Assembly: GCF_900101675.1 (NCBI RefSeq)
Contig: NZ_FNKG01000001.1
Span: 1,843,378 to 1,907,377, forward strand
Length of the DNA: 64,000 nucleotides
Direction: 5' to 3'
Origin: Curtobacterium sp. UNCCL20
Lineage (GTDB): Bacteria; Actinomycetota; Actinomycetes; Actinomycetales; Microbacteriaceae
Shown in pieces: positions 8,564 through 18,265 of this stretch. The first letter of the stretch is position 1. Each line of letters begins with the position of its first letter. The notes under the pieces were generated by a model. That model did not search any database. It saw only the letters and a list, made by a program, of their open reading frames with translations, and was not told the DNA's origin. The position numbers were made by a program, and so were the translations under genes.

Positions 8564-9427
8564 ATGGCGGGCATCTCCAACGGCCGCGGCACCGGACCCG
8601 ACACCCCGGACGCCGGCGCCGGCGCTGTCGACCACGGTGCAGCGCCCGGCACCGACGACGCACAAACCCCGGGCGGTGCGGCCGACTCGGCGGGCTTCGC
8701 GTGGGAGGGCCGCACGTTCGACCACCACGACACCGCCTTCGCCGACGACGACGGTCTCGCCGACCCCGCCGTGGTCGCCGCGGTCACGGCCCTGCCGGAC
8801 GGCGGATCACAGCGCGCGATCGTGGACGCGCTCCGCACAGCACGCCTCCTGATCCCGCTCGTGGCCGAGGCCGGTGACGTCGGACACACCGACACCGGCT
8901 CGCTGGTCGACAAGACCCAGGAGCTCTCGATCGTCACGGTCGCCGGCCCGGACGGTCGCAGCGTGATGCCCGCGTTCACCTCCGTCGAGGCGATGCGCGC
9001 CTGGGACGCCGACGCCCGACCGGTGCCGGTCGAGTCGCGCCGGGTCGCGATGGCAGCCGCGAGCGAGGAGACCCAGCTCGTCGTCCTCGACCCGACGTCG
9101 CCCACCGAGTTCGTGCTCCGCCGCCCCGCGGTCTGGGCGCTCGGACAGGACGTGCCCTGGACCCCGTGCTTCGAGGACCCGGAGGTCGGGCAGGCATTCG
9201 CGGACTCCGTCGTCGGTGAATCCGCGGTGGCGCGGGTCGAGCTGGCGCCCGGGGACCCGCTCGGACGGTTCGCCGGGGCCGAGCTGACGGTCGGCCTGGC
9301 GCTCCACCCGGGGCTCGACCAGGCGCAGGTGCAGGCCCTCGTGGGCCGCCTCCAGCAGCGCTGGACGGCGGACGCCGTCATCTCGGAGCGGGTGGACAGC
9401 ATGCGGGTGGCGCTGCGACCAGCGTGA
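8564..9427 (+). CDS. SseB-family protein
   Basis: A 287-residue soluble protein. After a low-complexity N-terminus of about 60 residues (Gly/Asp/Ala rich) comes an SseB N-terminal-like domain: residues beginning ALRTARLLIPLV, then KTQELSIVTVAGPDGRSVMPAFTSVEAMRAW. The domain name comes from a Salmonella secretion factor, but in Actinobacteria these are cytosolic proteins of unknown role, often next to priA as here. ATG 8564 lies 4 nt after the priA stop, so it is co-transcribed with the his genes. No catalytic motif is visible. Confidence 0.8.
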   Translation: MAGISNGRGTGPDTPDAGAGAVDHGAAPGTDDAQTPGGAADSAGFAWEGRTFDHHDTAFADDDGLADPAVVAAVTALPDGGSQRAIVDALRTARLLIPLVAEAGDVGHTDTGSLVDKTQELSIVTVAGPDGRSVMPAFTSVEAMRAWDADARPVPVESRRVAMAAASEETQLVVLDPTSPTEFVLRRPAVWALGQDVPWTPCFEDPEVGQAFADSVVGESAVARVELAPGDPLGRFAGAELTVGLALHPGLDQAQVQALVGRLQQRWTADAVISERVDSMRVALRPA

Positions 9428-9430
9428 TCC

Positions 9431-9463
9431 GCGCCTCCAGTCGGTCGACGGGCCTGGAGGCAC
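9431..9463. repeat. CTGGAGGC-type element, arms in swapped order
   Basis: GCGCCTCCAG (9431-9440) and CCTGGAGGC (9453-9461) flank a 12-nt loop right after the SseB gene. Compared with other copies the two arms are in reverse order. Confidence 0.65.
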
Positions 9464-9554
9464 GACTCGCGCCCGCCCCGCCGGCGGGGTCCCGGGATCA
9501 CGAGCGACGCGCAGCGGCGCGGCGGTGCGACCCGGCAGGCAGCCTGGTCGCCGG

Positions 9555-9560
9555 TACGAT
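9555..9560 (+). promoter_or_regulatory. -10 box of a leaderless parA transcript
   Basis: TACGAT, then 6 nt, then GTG 9567, the likely start of the parA-scpA-scpB-rluB unit. Confidence 0.6.
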
Positions 9561-9566
9561 GTCCGG

Positions 9567-10445
9567 GTGAGCACGAACCCGACGACCACCCCCGGAACCG
9601 GCGAGACCACCTACGGTCCGACCGGACGGCCCGTCCGGCGGTTCGCGGTGCCCGAGGAACTCGACGGTCACGGGCCCGCTCGCATCATCGCGCTCTGCAA
9701 CCAGAAGGGCGGCGTCGGCAAGACCACGACGTCCATCAACCTCGGCGCGGCGCTGGCGGAGTACGGGCGCAAGGTCCTCGCGGTCGACTTCGACCCGCAG
9801 GGCGCGCTGTCCGCGGGGCTCGGCGTCCGCACGCACGACATCCCCACCGTCTACGACCTGCTGATGGGGTCGATCAAGGACCCGAACCAGGTCATCCAGC
9901 CGACGAACACGCCGTACCTCGACGTCATCCCGGCGAACATCGACCTGTCCGCGGCCGAGGTGCACCTCGTGAACGAGGTCGCGCGTGAGCAGATCCTGGC
10001 GAGCGTCCTCCGCAAGGTCGCCAAGGACTACGACGTGATCCTGGTCGACTGCCAGCCGTCGCTCGGGCTGCTCACCGTCAACGCCCTGACCGCGGCGCAC
10101 GGCGTGCTCATCCCGCTCGAGTGCGAGTTCTTCGCGCTCCGCGGTGTGGCGCTCCTCATCGAGACGATCGACAAGGTGCGCGACCGGCTCAACCCGGCCC
10201 TGCAGCTCGACGGCATCCTGGCGACGATGTACGACTCGCGCACGCTGCACTCGCGCGAGGTCATGGAGCGCGTCGTCGACACCTTCGACGACCGCGTGCT
10301 CGACACCGTGATCGGCCGCACGGTGAAGTTCCCGGACGCGACCGTCTCGGCCCGGCCGATCACGCAGACCGCTCCGGACCACGCCGCCGCGCACTCCTAC
10401 CGGCAGCTCGCACGGGAGCTCGTCGAGCGTGGCGCCGTCGCCTGA
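9567..10445 (+). CDS. ParA-family ATPase (Soj-like) of the scpAB cluster
   Basis: A 292-residue deviant Walker ATPase: NQKGGVGKTTTSINL with the signature lysine, VDFDPQGALS (Walker A') and VDCQPSLG (Walker B). ParA proteins make dynamic filaments or gradients on the nucleoid for segregation or positioning. It heads the conserved actinobacterial order parA-scpA-scpB-rluB-cmk-der, where this ParA is distinct from the origin-proximal parAB pair; no parB follows. GTG 9567 is chosen for the leaderless spacing; an upstream in-frame ATG would put the promoter inside the gene. The scpA start lies inside its last codons. Confidence 0.88.
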   Translation: MSTNPTTTPGTGETTYGPTGRPVRRFAVPEELDGHGPARIIALCNQKGGVGKTTTSINLGAALAEYGRKVLAVDFDPQGALSAGLGVRTHDIPTVYDLLMGSIKDPNQVIQPTNTPYLDVIPANIDLSAAEVHLVNEVAREQILASVLRKVAKDYDVILVDCQPSLGLLTVNALTAAHGVLIPLECEFFALRGVALLIETIDKVRDRLNPALQLDGILATMYDSRTLHSREVMERVVDTFDDRVLDTVIGRTVKFPDATVSARPITQTAPDHAAAHSYRQLARELVERGAVA

Positions 10446-11289
10446 CGACGCCGTCGACCAGCAGCCAGCCGACGCACCCGCGCCCGCGGGCACCACGACC
10501 GTGCCCGGATTCCGGGTGCGCCTCCGGAACTTCGACGGCCCGTTCGACCTGCTCCTCTCGCTCATCACGAAGCACGAGCTCGACATCACCGAGGTGTCGC
10601 TCGGCGCGGTGACGGGGGAGTTCATCCAGTACGTGCGGGCGGCCGAGTCCGAGGACGAACTCGACGAGGCGAGCGAGTTCCTCGTGGTCGCCGCGACCCT
10701 GCTCGACCTGAAGATCGCCGGGCTCCTGCCGCAGGGCGAACTCGTCGACGCCGAGGACGTCGCCCTGCTCGAGGCCCGCGACCTGCTGTTCGCCCGGCTC
10801 CTGCAGTACCGCGCGTTCAAGCAGGCAGCGGACTGGTTCGGGTCCCGGTGGCTCGACGAGTCGCGCCGGCACGTCCGGAGCGTGCGGCTCGAGGAGCGGT
10901 TCCGTGCCCGGACGCCCGAGCTCGTGTGGACCCTGTCCGTGCAGGACTTCGCCGCGCTCGCGACCCTCGCCTTCGCGCCGCGGGAGCTCCCGACGGTCGG
11001 GCTCGATCACCTGCACGCACCGCTCGTGAGCATCCGCGAGCAGGCCGCGATCGTCGTCTCGATCCTCCGGACACGTGCCGACGAGGACGTCTCGTTCCGC
11101 GAACTGGTCGCGGGTGTCTCGGAGACGGGTATCGTGGTGGCTCGCTTCCTGGCGATCCTGGAGCTGTACCGGAACGCGTCGATCTCGTTCGAACAGCTCG
11201 AACCGCTGGGGGAGCTGCTGCTCCGGTGGACCGCTGAGGACTGGTCCGACGAGAGCCTCGCCAACCTGGGAGCCGACTATGACGGATGA
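10429..11289 (+). CDS. scpA: segregation and condensation protein A (kleisin)
   Basis: ScpA is the kleisin that, with ScpB, bridges SMC heads and compacts the chromosome. The N-terminal signature is visible after a Pro/Ala-rich lead: VRLRNFDGPFDLLLSLI, then KHELDITEVSLGAV and ATLLDLKIAGLLPQ. The C-terminal winged-helix contacting SMC ends the 286-residue protein. The GTG start overlaps the end of parA by 17 nt, and the stop overlaps the scpB ATG by 11 nt, which indicates tight translational coupling. Confidence 0.94.
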   Translation: MAPSPDDAVDQQPADAPAPAGTTTVPGFRVRLRNFDGPFDLLLSLITKHELDITEVSLGAVTGEFIQYVRAAESEDELDEASEFLVVAATLLDLKIAGLLPQGELVDAEDVALLEARDLLFARLLQYRAFKQAADWFGSRWLDESRRHVRSVRLEERFRARTPELVWTLSVQDFAALATLAFAPRELPTVGLDHLHAPLVSIREQAAIVVSILRTRADEDVSFRELVAGVSETGIVVARFLAILELYRNASISFEQLEPLGELLLRWTAEDWSDESLANLGADYDG

Positions 11290-12028
11290 CGCGCACGACG
11301 TCTCCAGCGCCGAACCCGGCGGTGCCGACGAGATGTCCGACGCCCGCGCGATCGAGCGGGAGATCCACGAGCGGCACGAGGCCGAGCGGCACGCCGAACA
11401 CGGTGGCGAGCAACCGGCCGAGCTCGACGGCGAGCAGCACCACGTCCCGCACCCCGAGATCCCGATCGACCGGCAGCTCGAGGCGATCCTGATGATCGCT
11501 GACGAGCCGCAGTCCCTCGTCGCCCTCGGTGCCGCGGTCGGCGCCCCCGTGCCCGCCGTCCGCCAGGCCATCGAACGCCTCGTGGCGGACTTCGACGGTG
11601 TCGACGGCACGATCCGCCGCGGGTTCGAACTCCGCGAGGTCGGCGGCGGCTGGCGCTTCTACGTCCGACCGGACCTCGACCCCGTGGTCGAGCAGTTCGT
11701 CGAGGCCGAGCGCCCCTCCCGGTTGTCCCAGGCCGCACTCGAGACCCTCGCGGTCGTCGCGTACAAGCAGCCGATCACCCGCTCGCAGATCGCCTCGATC
11801 CGCGCCGTGAACGTCGACGGGGTCGTCCGGACCCTGGTCGCCCGCGGACTCATCGAGGAATCGTTCACGGACGCCGAGACCGGCGCCATCAACTACGTCA
11901 CGTCCGACCTGCTGCTGCAGCAGCTCGGCATCAACTCGCTCGACGAGCTGCCGCTCATCTCGCCCCTCCTGGACGACGGTGCCGACGGCTTCGGGCAGAA
12001 CGAAGGGATCCCCGATGGCCGCGTATGA
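11279..12028 (+). CDS. scpB: segregation and condensation protein B
   Basis: ScpB forms a winged-helix dimer that binds the ScpA kleisin. After an acidic, His/Glu-rich N-terminal tail of about 60 residues, the conserved part begins QLEAILMIADEPQSL and includes SQAALETLAVVAYKQPITRSQI, the most conserved block of the family. The product is 249 residues, somewhat longer than usual because of the tail. ATG 11279 overlaps scpA; the rluB ATG at 12015 lies inside the last codons of scpB. Confidence 0.94.
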   Translation: MTDDAHDVSSAEPGGADEMSDARAIEREIHERHEAERHAEHGGEQPAELDGEQHHVPHPEIPIDRQLEAILMIADEPQSLVALGAAVGAPVPAVRQAIERLVADFDGVDGTIRRGFELREVGGGWRFYVRPDLDPVVEQFVEAERPSRLSQAALETLAVVAYKQPITRSQIASIRAVNVDGVVRTLVARGLIEESFTDAETGAINYVTSDLLLQQLGINSLDELPLISPLLDDGADGFGQNEGIPDGRV

Positions 12029-13982
12029 GGAAGAACGACGAGGCGGCCCACGGGGCGGTGCGGGTGGCCGCGCCGGTTCGGGTCGCACCGGTGGCGGCGC
12101 GGGTCGCACTGGAGGCCCGTCCCGCGACCGCGACGCCGGCTCCGGCCGTGCGAGTGGTCGGTCCGGTGACACGGGTCGCGACGACCGCGGTGGGTACCGG
12201 GGCCGTGACGAGCGTCCGGCGTCCGGCGGCGGCTACCGGGGGCGCGATGAGCGTCCGGCGTCCGGCGGTGGCTACCGGGGGCGCGATGAGCGTCCGGCGT
12301 CCGGCGGTGGGTACCGCGGTCGTGACGAGCGTCCCTCGTCCGGTGGCGGGTACCGCGGCCGTGACGATCGCGCCGCTGGCGGGCGTCGTGACGACGACCG
12401 TGGCGGCTACCGGGGCCGTGACGAGCGTCCGTCGTCCGGTGGCGGGTACCGCGGCCGTGACGAGCGACCGGCGCAGGGTGGCTACCGGGGCCGTGACGAG
12501 CGTCCAGCGTCCGGTGGGTACCGGGGCCGTGACGACCGTCCGGCGTCCGGTGGGTACCGGGGTCGCGACGACCGTGCCGCTCCCGGTCCGCGTCGCGACG
12601 ACCGCGGGGGAGACCACGGCCGTTTCGTTGGCCGTGACGACGACCGCCGCGGCGGCGACCGTGGCGGTTTCAACCGCCGCGAGGACGACCGTGGTGGGTA
12701 CCGTGGCCGTGACGAGCGTCCGTCGTCCGGTGGGTACCGCGGCCGTGACGAGCGTCCGGCGTCCGGTGGGTACCGTGGCCGTGACGACCGTCCGGCGTCC
12801 GGCGGGTACCGCGGCCGTGACGACCGCCGTGAGGCACCGCGTCGTGAGGACGACCGGGGTGGGTACCGCGGCCGTGACGACCGCCGCGACGCACCGCGCC
12901 GTGATGCACCGCGCCGCGACGACGACCGCCGCCGTGACCCCGCCCGCGAGGACCGTCGGTCCCCGGACGGCCGACCGAGCACCGTCTGGCACAACGGCAG
13001 CCGGTACGTCGGCGGCACCACGACGGCGCGCAACGGCGACCGTCCGCGGAACGCCGGCCCGCGCAGCACCGACCGCCGCACCACCCCGAAGCCCGAGGGC
13101 GCACGCGACGAGCAGGGCCTCCCGCTGGAGGGCACGCCCGAGCGACCGCTGATCCCGGACTGGGACGCATCGGAGGGGAGCGCTCCTGCGGGAGCCGCAC
13201 CGGGCCTCCAGGCCGAGGGCGAGCGTCTGCAGAAGGTGATCGCCGCTGCGGGCGTGGCATCCCGCCGCGTCGCGGAGAACCTGATCGTCGAGGGCCGCGT
13301 GACGGTCAACGGCGAGGTCGTCGACGCACTCGGTCGACGCGTCGACCCCGAGACGGACGAGATCGCCGTCGACGGCGTTCCCGTGCAGATCGACACGTCC
13401 CGCCGCTACGTGCTGCTCAACAAGCCGACCGGCATCGTGTCGAGCCTGCAGGACGAGCGCGGTCGCCGCGACCTGTCCGAGTTCGTCGACCGCTACGAGG
13501 AGCGCCTGTTCAACGTCGGCCGGCTCGACACCGAGACCTCCGGGCTCATCGTGCTGACGAACGACGGCGACCTCGCGCACATCCTGGCGCACCCGTCGTT
13601 CGGCGTGACGAAGACCTACATCGCGAAGGTGCGCGGCAACGTGAACCCGGCGACGGTGCAGCGGCTGCTCGACGGCGTGGAGCTCGAGGACGGCCCGATC
13701 GCGGCGGACAAGGTGCGGTTGCTCGAGTCCTCGCGCGGTGAGTCGCTCATCGAGATCACGCTGCACTCGGGACGTAACCGCATCGTCCGGCGCATGCTCG
13801 ACGAGGTCGACCACCCCGTGCTCGAGCTCGTCCGGCGCTCGTTCGGTCCGCTGCAGCTCGGATCGCTGCCGATCGGCAAGATGCGCGAGCTCTCGACGGT
13901 CGAGCTCGGCTCCATCCTCCGCATCGCGCGCGAGGCGAAGGGTTCTGCACAGGACGACGACGGGGCAGAGTCCTCGGACTGA
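12015..13982 (+). CDS. rluB: RluB-type 23S rRNA pseudouridine synthase with a long Arg-Gly repeat N-terminus
   Basis: Catalytic part: an S4 RNA-binding domain from about residue 400 (ERLQKVIAAAGVASRR), then a pseudouridine synthase domain with catalytic Asp505 in NVGRLDTETSGL and LHSGRNRIVRRM. RluB-type enzymes isomerise a uridine in helix 89 of 23S rRNA. Unusually, residues 1-390 are disordered: about 15 copies of YRGRDERPASGG-like units rich in Arg, Gly, Asp and Tyr, then a Ser/Thr/Arg spacer. The whole protein is 655 residues against about 250 for the usual enzyme. The tail resembles eukaryotic RGG and bacterial DEAD-helicase tails, so RNA binding or condensate formation is inferred. ATG 12015 overlaps scpB. 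Confidence 0.9.
   Translation: MAAYEEERRGGPRGGAGGRAGSGRTGGGAGRTGGPSRDRDAGSGRASGRSGDTGRDDRGGYRGRDERPASGGGYRGRDERPASGGGYRGRDERPASGGGYRGRDERPSSGGGYRGRDDRAAGGRRDDDRGGYRGRDERPSSGGGYRGRDERPAQGGYRGRDERPASGGYRGRDDRPASGGYRGRDDRAAPGPRRDDRGGDHGRFVGRDDDRRGGDRGGFNRREDDRGGYRGRDERPSSGGYRGRDERPASGGYRGRDDRPASGGYRGRDDRREAPRREDDRGGYRGRDDRRDAPRRDAPRRDDDRRRDPAREDRRSPDGRPSTVWHNGSRYVGGTTTARNGDRPRNAGPRSTDRRTTPKPEGARDEQGLPLEGTPERPLIPDWDASEGSAPAGAAPGLQAEGERLQKVIAAAGVASRRVAENLIVEGRVTVNGEVVDALGRRVDPETDEIAVDGVPVQIDTSRRYVLLNKPTGIVSSLQDERGRRDLSEFVDRYEERLFNVGRLDTETSGLIVLTNDGDLAHILAHPSFGVTKTYIAKVRGNVNPATVQRLLDGVELEDGPIAADKVRLLESSRGESLIEITLHSGRNRIVRRMLDEVDHPVLELVRRSFGPLQLGSLPIGKMRELSTVELGSILRIAREAKGSAQDDDGAESSD
12180..12960 (+). 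repeat. coding tandem repeats of 36-39 nt in rluB
   Basis: About 15 imperfect copies of a unit encoding (G)GYRGRD(E/D)RP(A/S)S, in runs of 4-5 broken by RRDDDRGG-like linkers. The repeat number can change without breaking the frame. The identity between neighbouring units is high enough that assembly collapse is a risk. Confidence 0.85.
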
Positions 13983-13989
13983 CGATCGG

Positions 13990-13995
13990 TAGGCT
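13990..13995 (+). promoter_or_regulatory. -10 box of a leaderless tyrA transcript
   Basis: TAGGCT, then 6 nt, then GTG 14002, in the 19-nt gap after rluB. Confidence 0.6.
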
Positions 13996-14001
13996 TGCCG
14001 G

Positions 14002-15126
14002 GTGACCGACGCCACCCCGCTGCACGCCGAACCGGACATCGACCGGCGGCTCCGGGGACCCGTGCGCATCGTCGGCGCCGGGCTCCTCGGCGCCTCGATC
14101 GGCCTGGCCCTCCGCGAGAAGGGTGTCGACGTCGTCCTCGACGACGTGTCGCCCGCAGCCCTCGCGCTCGCCGTCGACTACGGCGCCGGTCGTCGTCCCG
14201 CAGCGGACGACGCGCCGGAGCTCGTCGTGGTCGCGGTCCCGCCGGACGTCGTGGCGACGGTGGTCGAGCGGGAGCTCGCCGCCTTCCCGGACGCCGTCGT
14301 GACCGACGTGGCGAGCGTGAAGTCCGGGCCGCTGGCGAGCCTCCGGGCCGCCGGCGCCGACGTCACCCGGTACATCGGTTCGCACCCGATGGCCGGGCGG
14401 GAGCGCAGCGGTCCGACCGCCGCACGTGCCGACCTCTTCGTCGGGCGCCCGTGGGTGGTCGCCGGGCACGACGACATCACGTACCAGCGCGCCGCCGTGG
14501 TCGAGGACCTGGCGCTCGACGTCGGCGCCACGGTCGTCCCGATGGACCCCGAGTCGCACGACCTGGCGGTGGCGTACGTCTCGCACGCGCCGCAGCTCGT
14601 CTCGACGCTGATGGCCTCGCGGCTGCAGGACGCCCCGGACGGGTCGCTCGGCCTCGCCGGTGGCGGTGTCCGCGACGTCACCCGCATCGCGGCGAGCGAC
14701 CCGGGCCTGTGGGTGCAGATCATCGGCGCGAACGCGGGACACATCCGACCGGTGCTCGCCGATCTCCGCGACGACCTCGACCGCGTGCTCGCCGCGCTCG
14801 ACGACCCGACGGCCGCCGGGTCGCCGCGCAGCCTCGCCGAGACCATCGCCGCGGGCAACCGCGGGGTCGAACGGCTGCCGGGCAAGCACGGCACCACCAA
14901 GCGTTTCGCCCAGGTGGTCGTCCTCGTGGACGACACCCCCGGGCAGATCGCCGCGCTCCTCACGTTCATCGGGGAGATCGGCATCAACCTCGAGGACATG
15001 CGCCTCGAGCACTCACCGGGCGCGCAGATCGGCATCGTCGAGGTGTCGGTCGTGCCCGAGCAGGAACAGCGACTCGTCGAGGAACTCGAGGGTCGCGGAT
15101 GGAGGATCGCAGCAGCATGGGCCTGA
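14002..15126 (+). CDS. tyrA: prephenate dehydrogenase with C-terminal ACT domain
   Basis: TyrA oxidatively decarboxylates prephenate to 4-hydroxyphenylpyruvate for tyrosine. The Rossmann motif is [14 protein letters not shown] near residue 20, the conserved [12 protein letters not shown] follows around residue 125, and an ACT regulatory domain ([18 protein letters not shown]) fills residues 305-374, implying feedback control by an aromatic amino acid. There is no chorismate mutase part. The product of 374 residues is complete. Its end overlaps the start of cmk, consistent with one transcript. Confidence 0.93.
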   Translation: MTDATPLHAEPDIDRRLRGPVRIVGAGLLGASIGLALREKGVDVVLDDVSPAALALAVDYGAGRRPAADDAPELVVVAVPPDVVATVVERELAAFPDAVVTDVASVKSGPLASLRAAGADVTRYIGSHPMAGRERSGPTAARADLFVGRPWVVAGHDDITYQRAAVVEDLALDVGATVVPMDPESHDLAVAYVSHAPQLVSTLMASRLQDAPDGSLGLAGGGVRDVTRIAASDPGLWVQIIGANAGHIRPVLADLRDDLDRVLAALDDPTAAGSPRSLAETIAAGNRGVERLPGKHGTTKRFAQVVVLVDDTPGQIAALLTFIGEIGINLEDMRLEHSPGAQIGIVEVSVVPEQEQRLVEELEGRGWRIAAAWA

Positions 15127-16007
15127 ACCACGACAGCACGGCGGCCACGACCGCAGCGGCAGACGACTCCGGCGTGACCGGCGGTCCGGACGGGCCCGAC
15201 ACCGGTCTGCCCACCCCCGACGACCAGCGCGGCCCGATCGGCGGCGCCGGCACGACGGGCGGCGGGGCCGACGGGCAGGGCGGCGGTGAGCTCGGCTCCA
15301 CGCGCGACCCGATGCCGGCCGGTCTCGCCGACGGCGCGTACGTCGCCAAGACCGTGATCGCGGTCGACGGACCCGCAGGCAGCGGCAAGTCCAGCGTCTC
15401 CCGGGCTGCGGCGCGGGCGCTCGGCTTCGGCTACCAGGACACCGGTGCCGCCTACCGTGCGCTCGCCTGGCACGCCCTGCAGCAGCGGGTCGACCTCGAC
15501 GACCCCGCAGCGGTGCTGGCGAGCTGGGACACCTTCGACTACGCGATCGGCACCGACCCCGACGGGTACTTCGTCCGGGTCGGCGACACCGACGTGACCG
15601 ACGCCATCCGCACCCCCGAGGTGACCGGTGCCGTGGCCCACATCGCGAAGCTCCCCGAGGTCCGGCACCGCCTCGTCCAGCTCTTCCGCACGGTGATGCG
15701 GAAGGCCGACGCCCCGGGCATCATCACCGAGGGCCGCGACATCACCACGGTCGTCGCACCCGACGCCGAGGTCCGGATCCTGCTGACGGCCGACGAGTCC
15801 GTTAGAATGGCCCGGCGCGCGGCCGAGGTCACGACCCAGTCCGCCGCCGAGACCTCCGCCGCACTCGCTCGTCGCGACGCGGCGGACGCGAAGGTCGTCG
15901 ACTTCATGAACGCCGCCGACGGCGTCACGACGCTCGACTCCACCGACCTCGACTTCGACCAGACCGTGCAGGCGGTCGTCGACCTGGCCCGCGCGGCCAC
16001 GCACTGA
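15117..16007 (+). CDS. cmk: cytidylate kinase
   Basis: Cmk phosphorylates CMP and dCMP. The P-loop is [11 protein letters not shown] with Lys91, followed by QDTGAAYRA (acceptor site) and [14 protein letters not shown]. The 296-residue protein carries about 75 extra N-terminal residues rich in Gly, Asp, Thr and Ala, with no visible domain. ATG 15117 follows GGAGG at 15101-15105; an in-frame ATG at 15099 is possible. The last 22 nt including the stop codon are duplicated 39 nt downstream. Partner genes tyrA and der fit the conserved cluster. Confidence 0.93.
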   Translation: MGLNHDSTAATTAAADDSGVTGGPDGPDTGLPTPDDQRGPIGGAGTTGGGADGQGGGELGSTRDPMPAGLADGAYVAKTVIAVDGPAGSGKSSVSRAAARALGFGYQDTGAAYRALAWHALQQRVDLDDPAAVLASWDTFDYAIGTDPDGYFVRVGDTDVTDAIRTPEVTGAVAHIAKLPEVRHRLVQLFRTVMRKADAPGIITEGRDITTVVAPDAEVRILLTADESVRMARRAAEVTTQSAAETSAALARRDAADAKVVDFMNAADGVTTLDSTDLDFDQTVQAVVDLARAATH

Positions 16008-16048
16008 CACAGGTACCACCACCGGCCCCGCGCGGCCACGCACTGACA
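15988..16048. repeat. 22-nt direct repeat spanning the cmk stop codon
   Basis: CCCGCGCGGCCACGCACTGACA at 15988-16009 contains the cmk stop and recurs exactly at 16027-16048. It looks like a short duplication of the gene end. Confidence 0.85.
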
Positions 16049-16084
16049 ACACGCGGCCGAAGGGTCGCCGGCAAGGACACCACA

Positions 16085-17605
16085 ATGGCGCAGCTGGACA
16101 ACCCAGAACACGACGATTTCCCGGAGTACGACGACTCGCTCGGCGAGCGGCTCGCCGGTCTCGACGAGGCCGAGGCCGAGCAGCGGGCGACCGCACTCCG
16201 CGCCGGGCTCGAGGACTACGAGCTCGACGAGGAGGACGTCGCCCTGCTCGAGGCCGGCCAGCTCGGCGAGGACGGCATCCACTACCTTCCGGCGTACCCG
16301 GTGCTCGCGATCGTCGGTCGCCCGAACGTCGGCAAGTCGGCGCTCGTGAACCGCATCCTCGGCCGCCGCGAAGCCGTCGTGCAGGACGTCCCGGGCGTCA
16401 CCCGCGACCGCGTCTCGTACAAGGCCGAGTGGAACGACAAGCGGTTCACCCTCGTCGACACCGGCGGCTGGGAGCCCGACGCGCAGGGCATCAACGCCTC
16501 CGTCGCCGCGCAGGCCGAGGTCGCGATCGACCTCGCCGACGCCGTGCTCTTCGTCGTCGACGTCACGGTCGGCATCACCGCCACCGACGAGCACGTCGTG
16601 AAGATGCTCCGCGGCACCGACCGCCCGGTCATCGTCGTCGCGAACAAGTCCGACGACGACCGCCGCGACCTCGACGCGTACGAGCTGTGGAACCTCGGCC
16701 TCGGCGAACCGCACCCGGTGTCGGCGCTGCACGGCCGCGGCGTCGCGGACCTCCTCGACCTCATCATCAAGACGCTCCCCGACACCTCGGCGGTCGCCAA
16801 GCAAGAGGTCGGCGGCCCTCGTCGTGTCGCGATCCTCGGCCGTCCGAACGTCGGCAAGAGCTCGCTCCTCAACAAGGCAGCGGGCGAAGAGCGCGTCGTC
16901 GTGAACGACCTCGCCGGCACCACCCGCGACCCGGTCGACGAGCAGATCGAGCTCGGCGGCAAGGTGTGGCGCTTCGTCGACACCGCCGGCATCCGGAAGC
17001 GTGTGCACCTGCAGCAGGGTGCCGACTTCTACGCGTCGCTCCGCACCACGGCAGCGCTCGAGAAGGCCGAAGTCGCCGTCGTCGTCCTCGACGTCACCGA
17101 GCCGATCTCCGTGCAGGACCTCCGCATCATCGACCTCGTGCTCGAGTCCGGTCGTGCCCTGGTCCTCGCCTACAACAAGTGGGACCTGCTCGACGACGAC
17201 CGCCGTCGCTACCTCGAGCGCGAGATCGAGCAGGACCTCGCCCACGTGGCGTGGGCCCCGCGCGTGAACATGTCGGCCCGCACCGGTCGTCACCTCGAGA
17301 AGCTCGTGCCGGCCCTCGAGACCGCGCTCGATTCGTGGGACACCCGCATCCCCACCGGCAAGGTCAACGCCTTCATCGCCGAACTCGTGCAGGAGCACCC
17401 GCACCCCGTGCGTGGTGGCAAGCAGCCCCGCATCCTGTTCGGCACGCAGGCGTCGAGCCAGCCGCCGACGTTCGTGCTCTTCACGACGGGCTTCCTCGAC
17501 CCGCAGTACCGACGGTTCATCACCCGTCGTCTCCGCGAGGTCTGGGGCTTCTCGGGCACGCCGATCAACGTCAACATGCGGGTGCGCGAGCGCCGCAAGC
17601 GCTGA
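16085..17605 (+). CDS. der: ribosome assembly GTPase Der (EngA)
   Basis: Der has two tandem GTPase domains and a KH-like domain and is needed for 50S assembly. G1 motifs [12 protein letters not shown] (about residue 80) and [12 protein letters not shown] (about residue 255), DTGG and DTAGI as G3, and NKSD and NKWD as G4 are all present. The final KH-like part ends [17 protein letters not shown], typical of the family. The product has 506 residues, with about 70 acidic N-terminal residues not found in the E. coli protein but usual in Actinobacteria. ATG 16085 starts MAQLDNPEH, 77 nt after cmk. Confidence 0.96.
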   Translation: MAQLDNPEHDDFPEYDDSLGERLAGLDEAEAEQRATALRAGLEDYELDEEDVALLEAGQLGEDGIHYLPAYPVLAIVGRPNVGKSALVNRILGRREAVVQDVPGVTRDRVSYKAEWNDKRFTLVDTGGWEPDAQGINASVAAQAEVAIDLADAVLFVVDVTVGITATDEHVVKMLRGTDRPVIVVANKSDDDRRDLDAYELWNLGLGEPHPVSALHGRGVADLLDLIIKTLPDTSAVAKQEVGGPRRVAILGRPNVGKSSLLNKAAGEERVVVNDLAGTTRDPVDEQIELGGKVWRFVDTAGIRKRVHLQQGADFYASLRTTAALEKAEVAVVVLDVTEPISVQDLRIIDLVLESGRALVLAYNKWDLLDDDRRRYLEREIEQDLAHVAWAPRVNMSARTGRHLEKLVPALETALDSWDTRIPTGKVNAFIAELVQEHPHPVRGGKQPRILFGTQASSQPPTFVLFTTGFLDPQYRRFITRRLREVWGFSGTPINVNMRVRERRKR

Positions 17606-17625
17606 GGCCGAGCGGGGGAGCAGAG

Positions 17626-18264
17626 ATGACGGGGGCGCGGCGACGGTGGCTGTACGCCGCCGTCGCCGTGCTCGCCGTCGTCCTGCTCGTCGTCGTCTGG
17701 TCGACGATCCAGACGGAGCGCGGCGACGACGCCTCGAAGCCGGTCGCGTCGACGACTCCGCTCGCCGAACAGGGCGTGCAGGGCGGCACGACGGTGTCGC
17801 CGTCGAACACCCTGGGCGGATCCGAACCAGCGTCCGTGCCCTCCCCGGAGCTGGACGTCGGCTCCGGCGCCGGCTCGCCGATCGACCCGTGGTGGCGCCG
17901 CGTCCCGCCGGTGGCCGGAGACCTCATCCCGATCGACCGGTACGCCGCTGGACACGTCCGGATCACCCGCACCGGGGAACACCTGTTCGTCACCATCGAG
18001 GACCTGCGGGTTGCGTCGTACGACAGCGAGGTGTCCTCGGTCCGCGTCCTGCTGTCAGAGGGGGCGGTGGCCGGTGTACGCCGCGGGTACTGGACCCAGC
18101 AGGGTGACGACGAGGACCTCGGCACCGTCCCGGCGGACGTCGGCACGATCACCTTCGACATCGAGTCGCCGAGGGGCCTGCCGGACGAGGTCCGGTCCGT
18201 CGTGCTGCTCGACCCCGACTCCGGCGAGATCCTCGGTGGCGCCGCCCTCATCCCGACCGACTGA
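17626..18264 (+). CDS. hypothetical single-pass membrane or secreted protein
   Basis: A 212-residue protein not recognised. It has a basic start (MTGARRRW), one hydrophobic segment at about residues 10-28, then a Ser/Thr/Gly/Pro-rich spacer to about residue 90, and an extracytoplasmic domain with several beta-like stretches (HVRITRTGEHLFVTIEDLRV, then VRVLLSEGAV). This layout suggests a cell-surface domain held away from the membrane. ATG 17626 follows GGGGGAG, 20 nt after der, so it is probably co-transcribed with der. Confidence 0.75.
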   Translation: MTGARRRWLYAAVAVLAVVLLVVVWSTIQTERGDDASKPVASTTPLAEQGVQGGTTVSPSNTLGGSEPASVPSPELDVGSGAGSPIDPWWRRVPPVAGDLIPIDRYAAGHVRITRTGEHLFVTIEDLRVASYDSEVSSVRVLLSEGAVAGVRRGYWTQQGDDEDLGTVPADVGTITFDIESPRGLPDEVRSVVLLDPDSGEILGGAALIPTD

Positions 18265-18265
18265 C

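Noticed and set aside
12180..12960. CRISPR-like array
   Set aside because: The repeats are contiguous coding units without unique spacers, and there are no cas genes.
12025..13152. Plus-strand repeat protein in another frame of rluB (VTSVRRPVG units)
   Set aside because: It only mirrors the DNA repeat of rluB; the rluB frame continues into a catalytic domain and this one does not.
14178..16196. A 672-codon minus-strand frame over tyrA and cmk
   Set aside because: Antisense shadow; both plus-strand genes have intact catalytic motifs.
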